Below are positions 5,877 to 5,916 of a stretch of 5,916 nt of DNA, in pieces (within the stretch, counting starts at the first letter, position 1; the number at the start of each line of letters is the position of its first letter). A program made the position numbers and the translations under genes. The notes beneath the pieces are model-generated. The model was not told the origin of the DNA and did not search any database. It saw only the letters and a list, made by a program, of their open reading frames with translations. This DNA is from Planctomycetota bacterium (GTDB taxonomy: Bacteria; Planctomycetota; UBA1135; UBA2386). The stretch lies in contig JAGQRA010000563.1 of the NCBI GenBank assembly GCA_020425885.1, positions 1 to 5,916 of the forward strand, written 5' to 3'.

Positions 5877-5916
5877 GCAAGATCCTGGTCACCGGCGGCG
5901 CCGGCTTCATCGGCTC
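5873..5916 (+). CDS. 5' end of an NAD-binding SDR, probably dTDP-glucose 4,6-dehydratase
   Basis: Fourteen full codons are visible before the window ends. They begin with GTG and encode MSKILVTGGAGFIG, the first strand and the GxxGxxG turn of an extended SDR. The GTG overlaps the rfbD stop by four bases (GTGA) and has a good SD. Coming right after rfbA and rfbD, the missing dehydratase RfbB/RmlB is the most likely identity, and MKILVTGGAGFIGS is its typical start. The same start also fits GalE-type epimerases, as the two upstream genes show, so no symbol is given. Confidence 0.68.
   Translation, partial: MSKILVTGGAGFIG

Noticed and set aside
1..5916. CRISPR arrays, tRNA or rRNA genes, insertion sequence ends and phage or defence genes.
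   Set aside because: I looked for regular direct repeats with spacers, tRNA-like cloverleaf stretches, terminal inverted repeats and known defence motifs and saw none.

Overview
The window is very GC-rich, densely packed bacterial DNA holding two outward-facing gene groups. The organism cannot be named from this stretch. The high GC, a secreted HEAT-like protein beside a secreted CAP-domain protein, and weak or absent Shine-Dalgarno (SD) sites in front of several genes would suit a high-GC Planctomycetota lineage. Acidobacteriota, Myxococcota and similar groups are not excluded, and this placement is inference.

Layout. Positions 1-57 are the last 18 codons of a plus-strand gene entering from the left. 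A convergent, gene-free stretch (58-191) follows and holds two hairpins that may terminate transcription. On the minus strand, 2116 down to 192, lies a two-gene unit: first a secreted all-helical protein with HEAT-like repeats (1322-2116), then, 11 bases on, a secreted protein with a long charged helical region and a C-terminal CAP/SCP domain (192-1310). A 110-base divergent intergenic region (2117-2226) separates this unit from a plus-strand sugar-nucleotide operon that runs off the right edge.

The plus-strand operon encodes, in order: a UDP-glucuronate 4-epimerase-like SDR (2227-3192); a second NDP-sugar 4-epimerase of the WbpP/TviC/GalE type (3189-4169); a short-form glucose-1-phosphate thymidylyltransferase, RfbA/RmlA (4166-4912); dTDP-4-dehydrorhamnose reductase, RfbD/RmlD (4926-5876); and the first 14 codons of another Rossmann SDR, probably RfbB/RmlB by context (5873 onward). 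Three of the four junctions are 4-base stop/start overlaps (GTGA, ATGA, GTGA) and the fourth has a 13-base gap, so translational coupling is likely. RmlA makes dTDP-glucose and RmlD performs the last step to dTDP-L-rhamnose. The two epimerases would supply galacto-configured UDP-sugars. Together they look like the precursor-supply part of a surface polysaccharide (O-antigen, capsule or exopolysaccharide) locus. No glycosyltransferase, flippase or polymerase lies in the window.

Most of the window is ordinary sugar-nucleotide metabolism. The less ordinary items are a four-unit tetrapeptide (x-[D/N/G]-P-G) repeat tail on RmlD whose last codons double as the next gene's ribosome binding site, the uncharacterised secreted HEAT/CAP pair, and the hairpin-bearing convergent region. 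I see no convincing new system.
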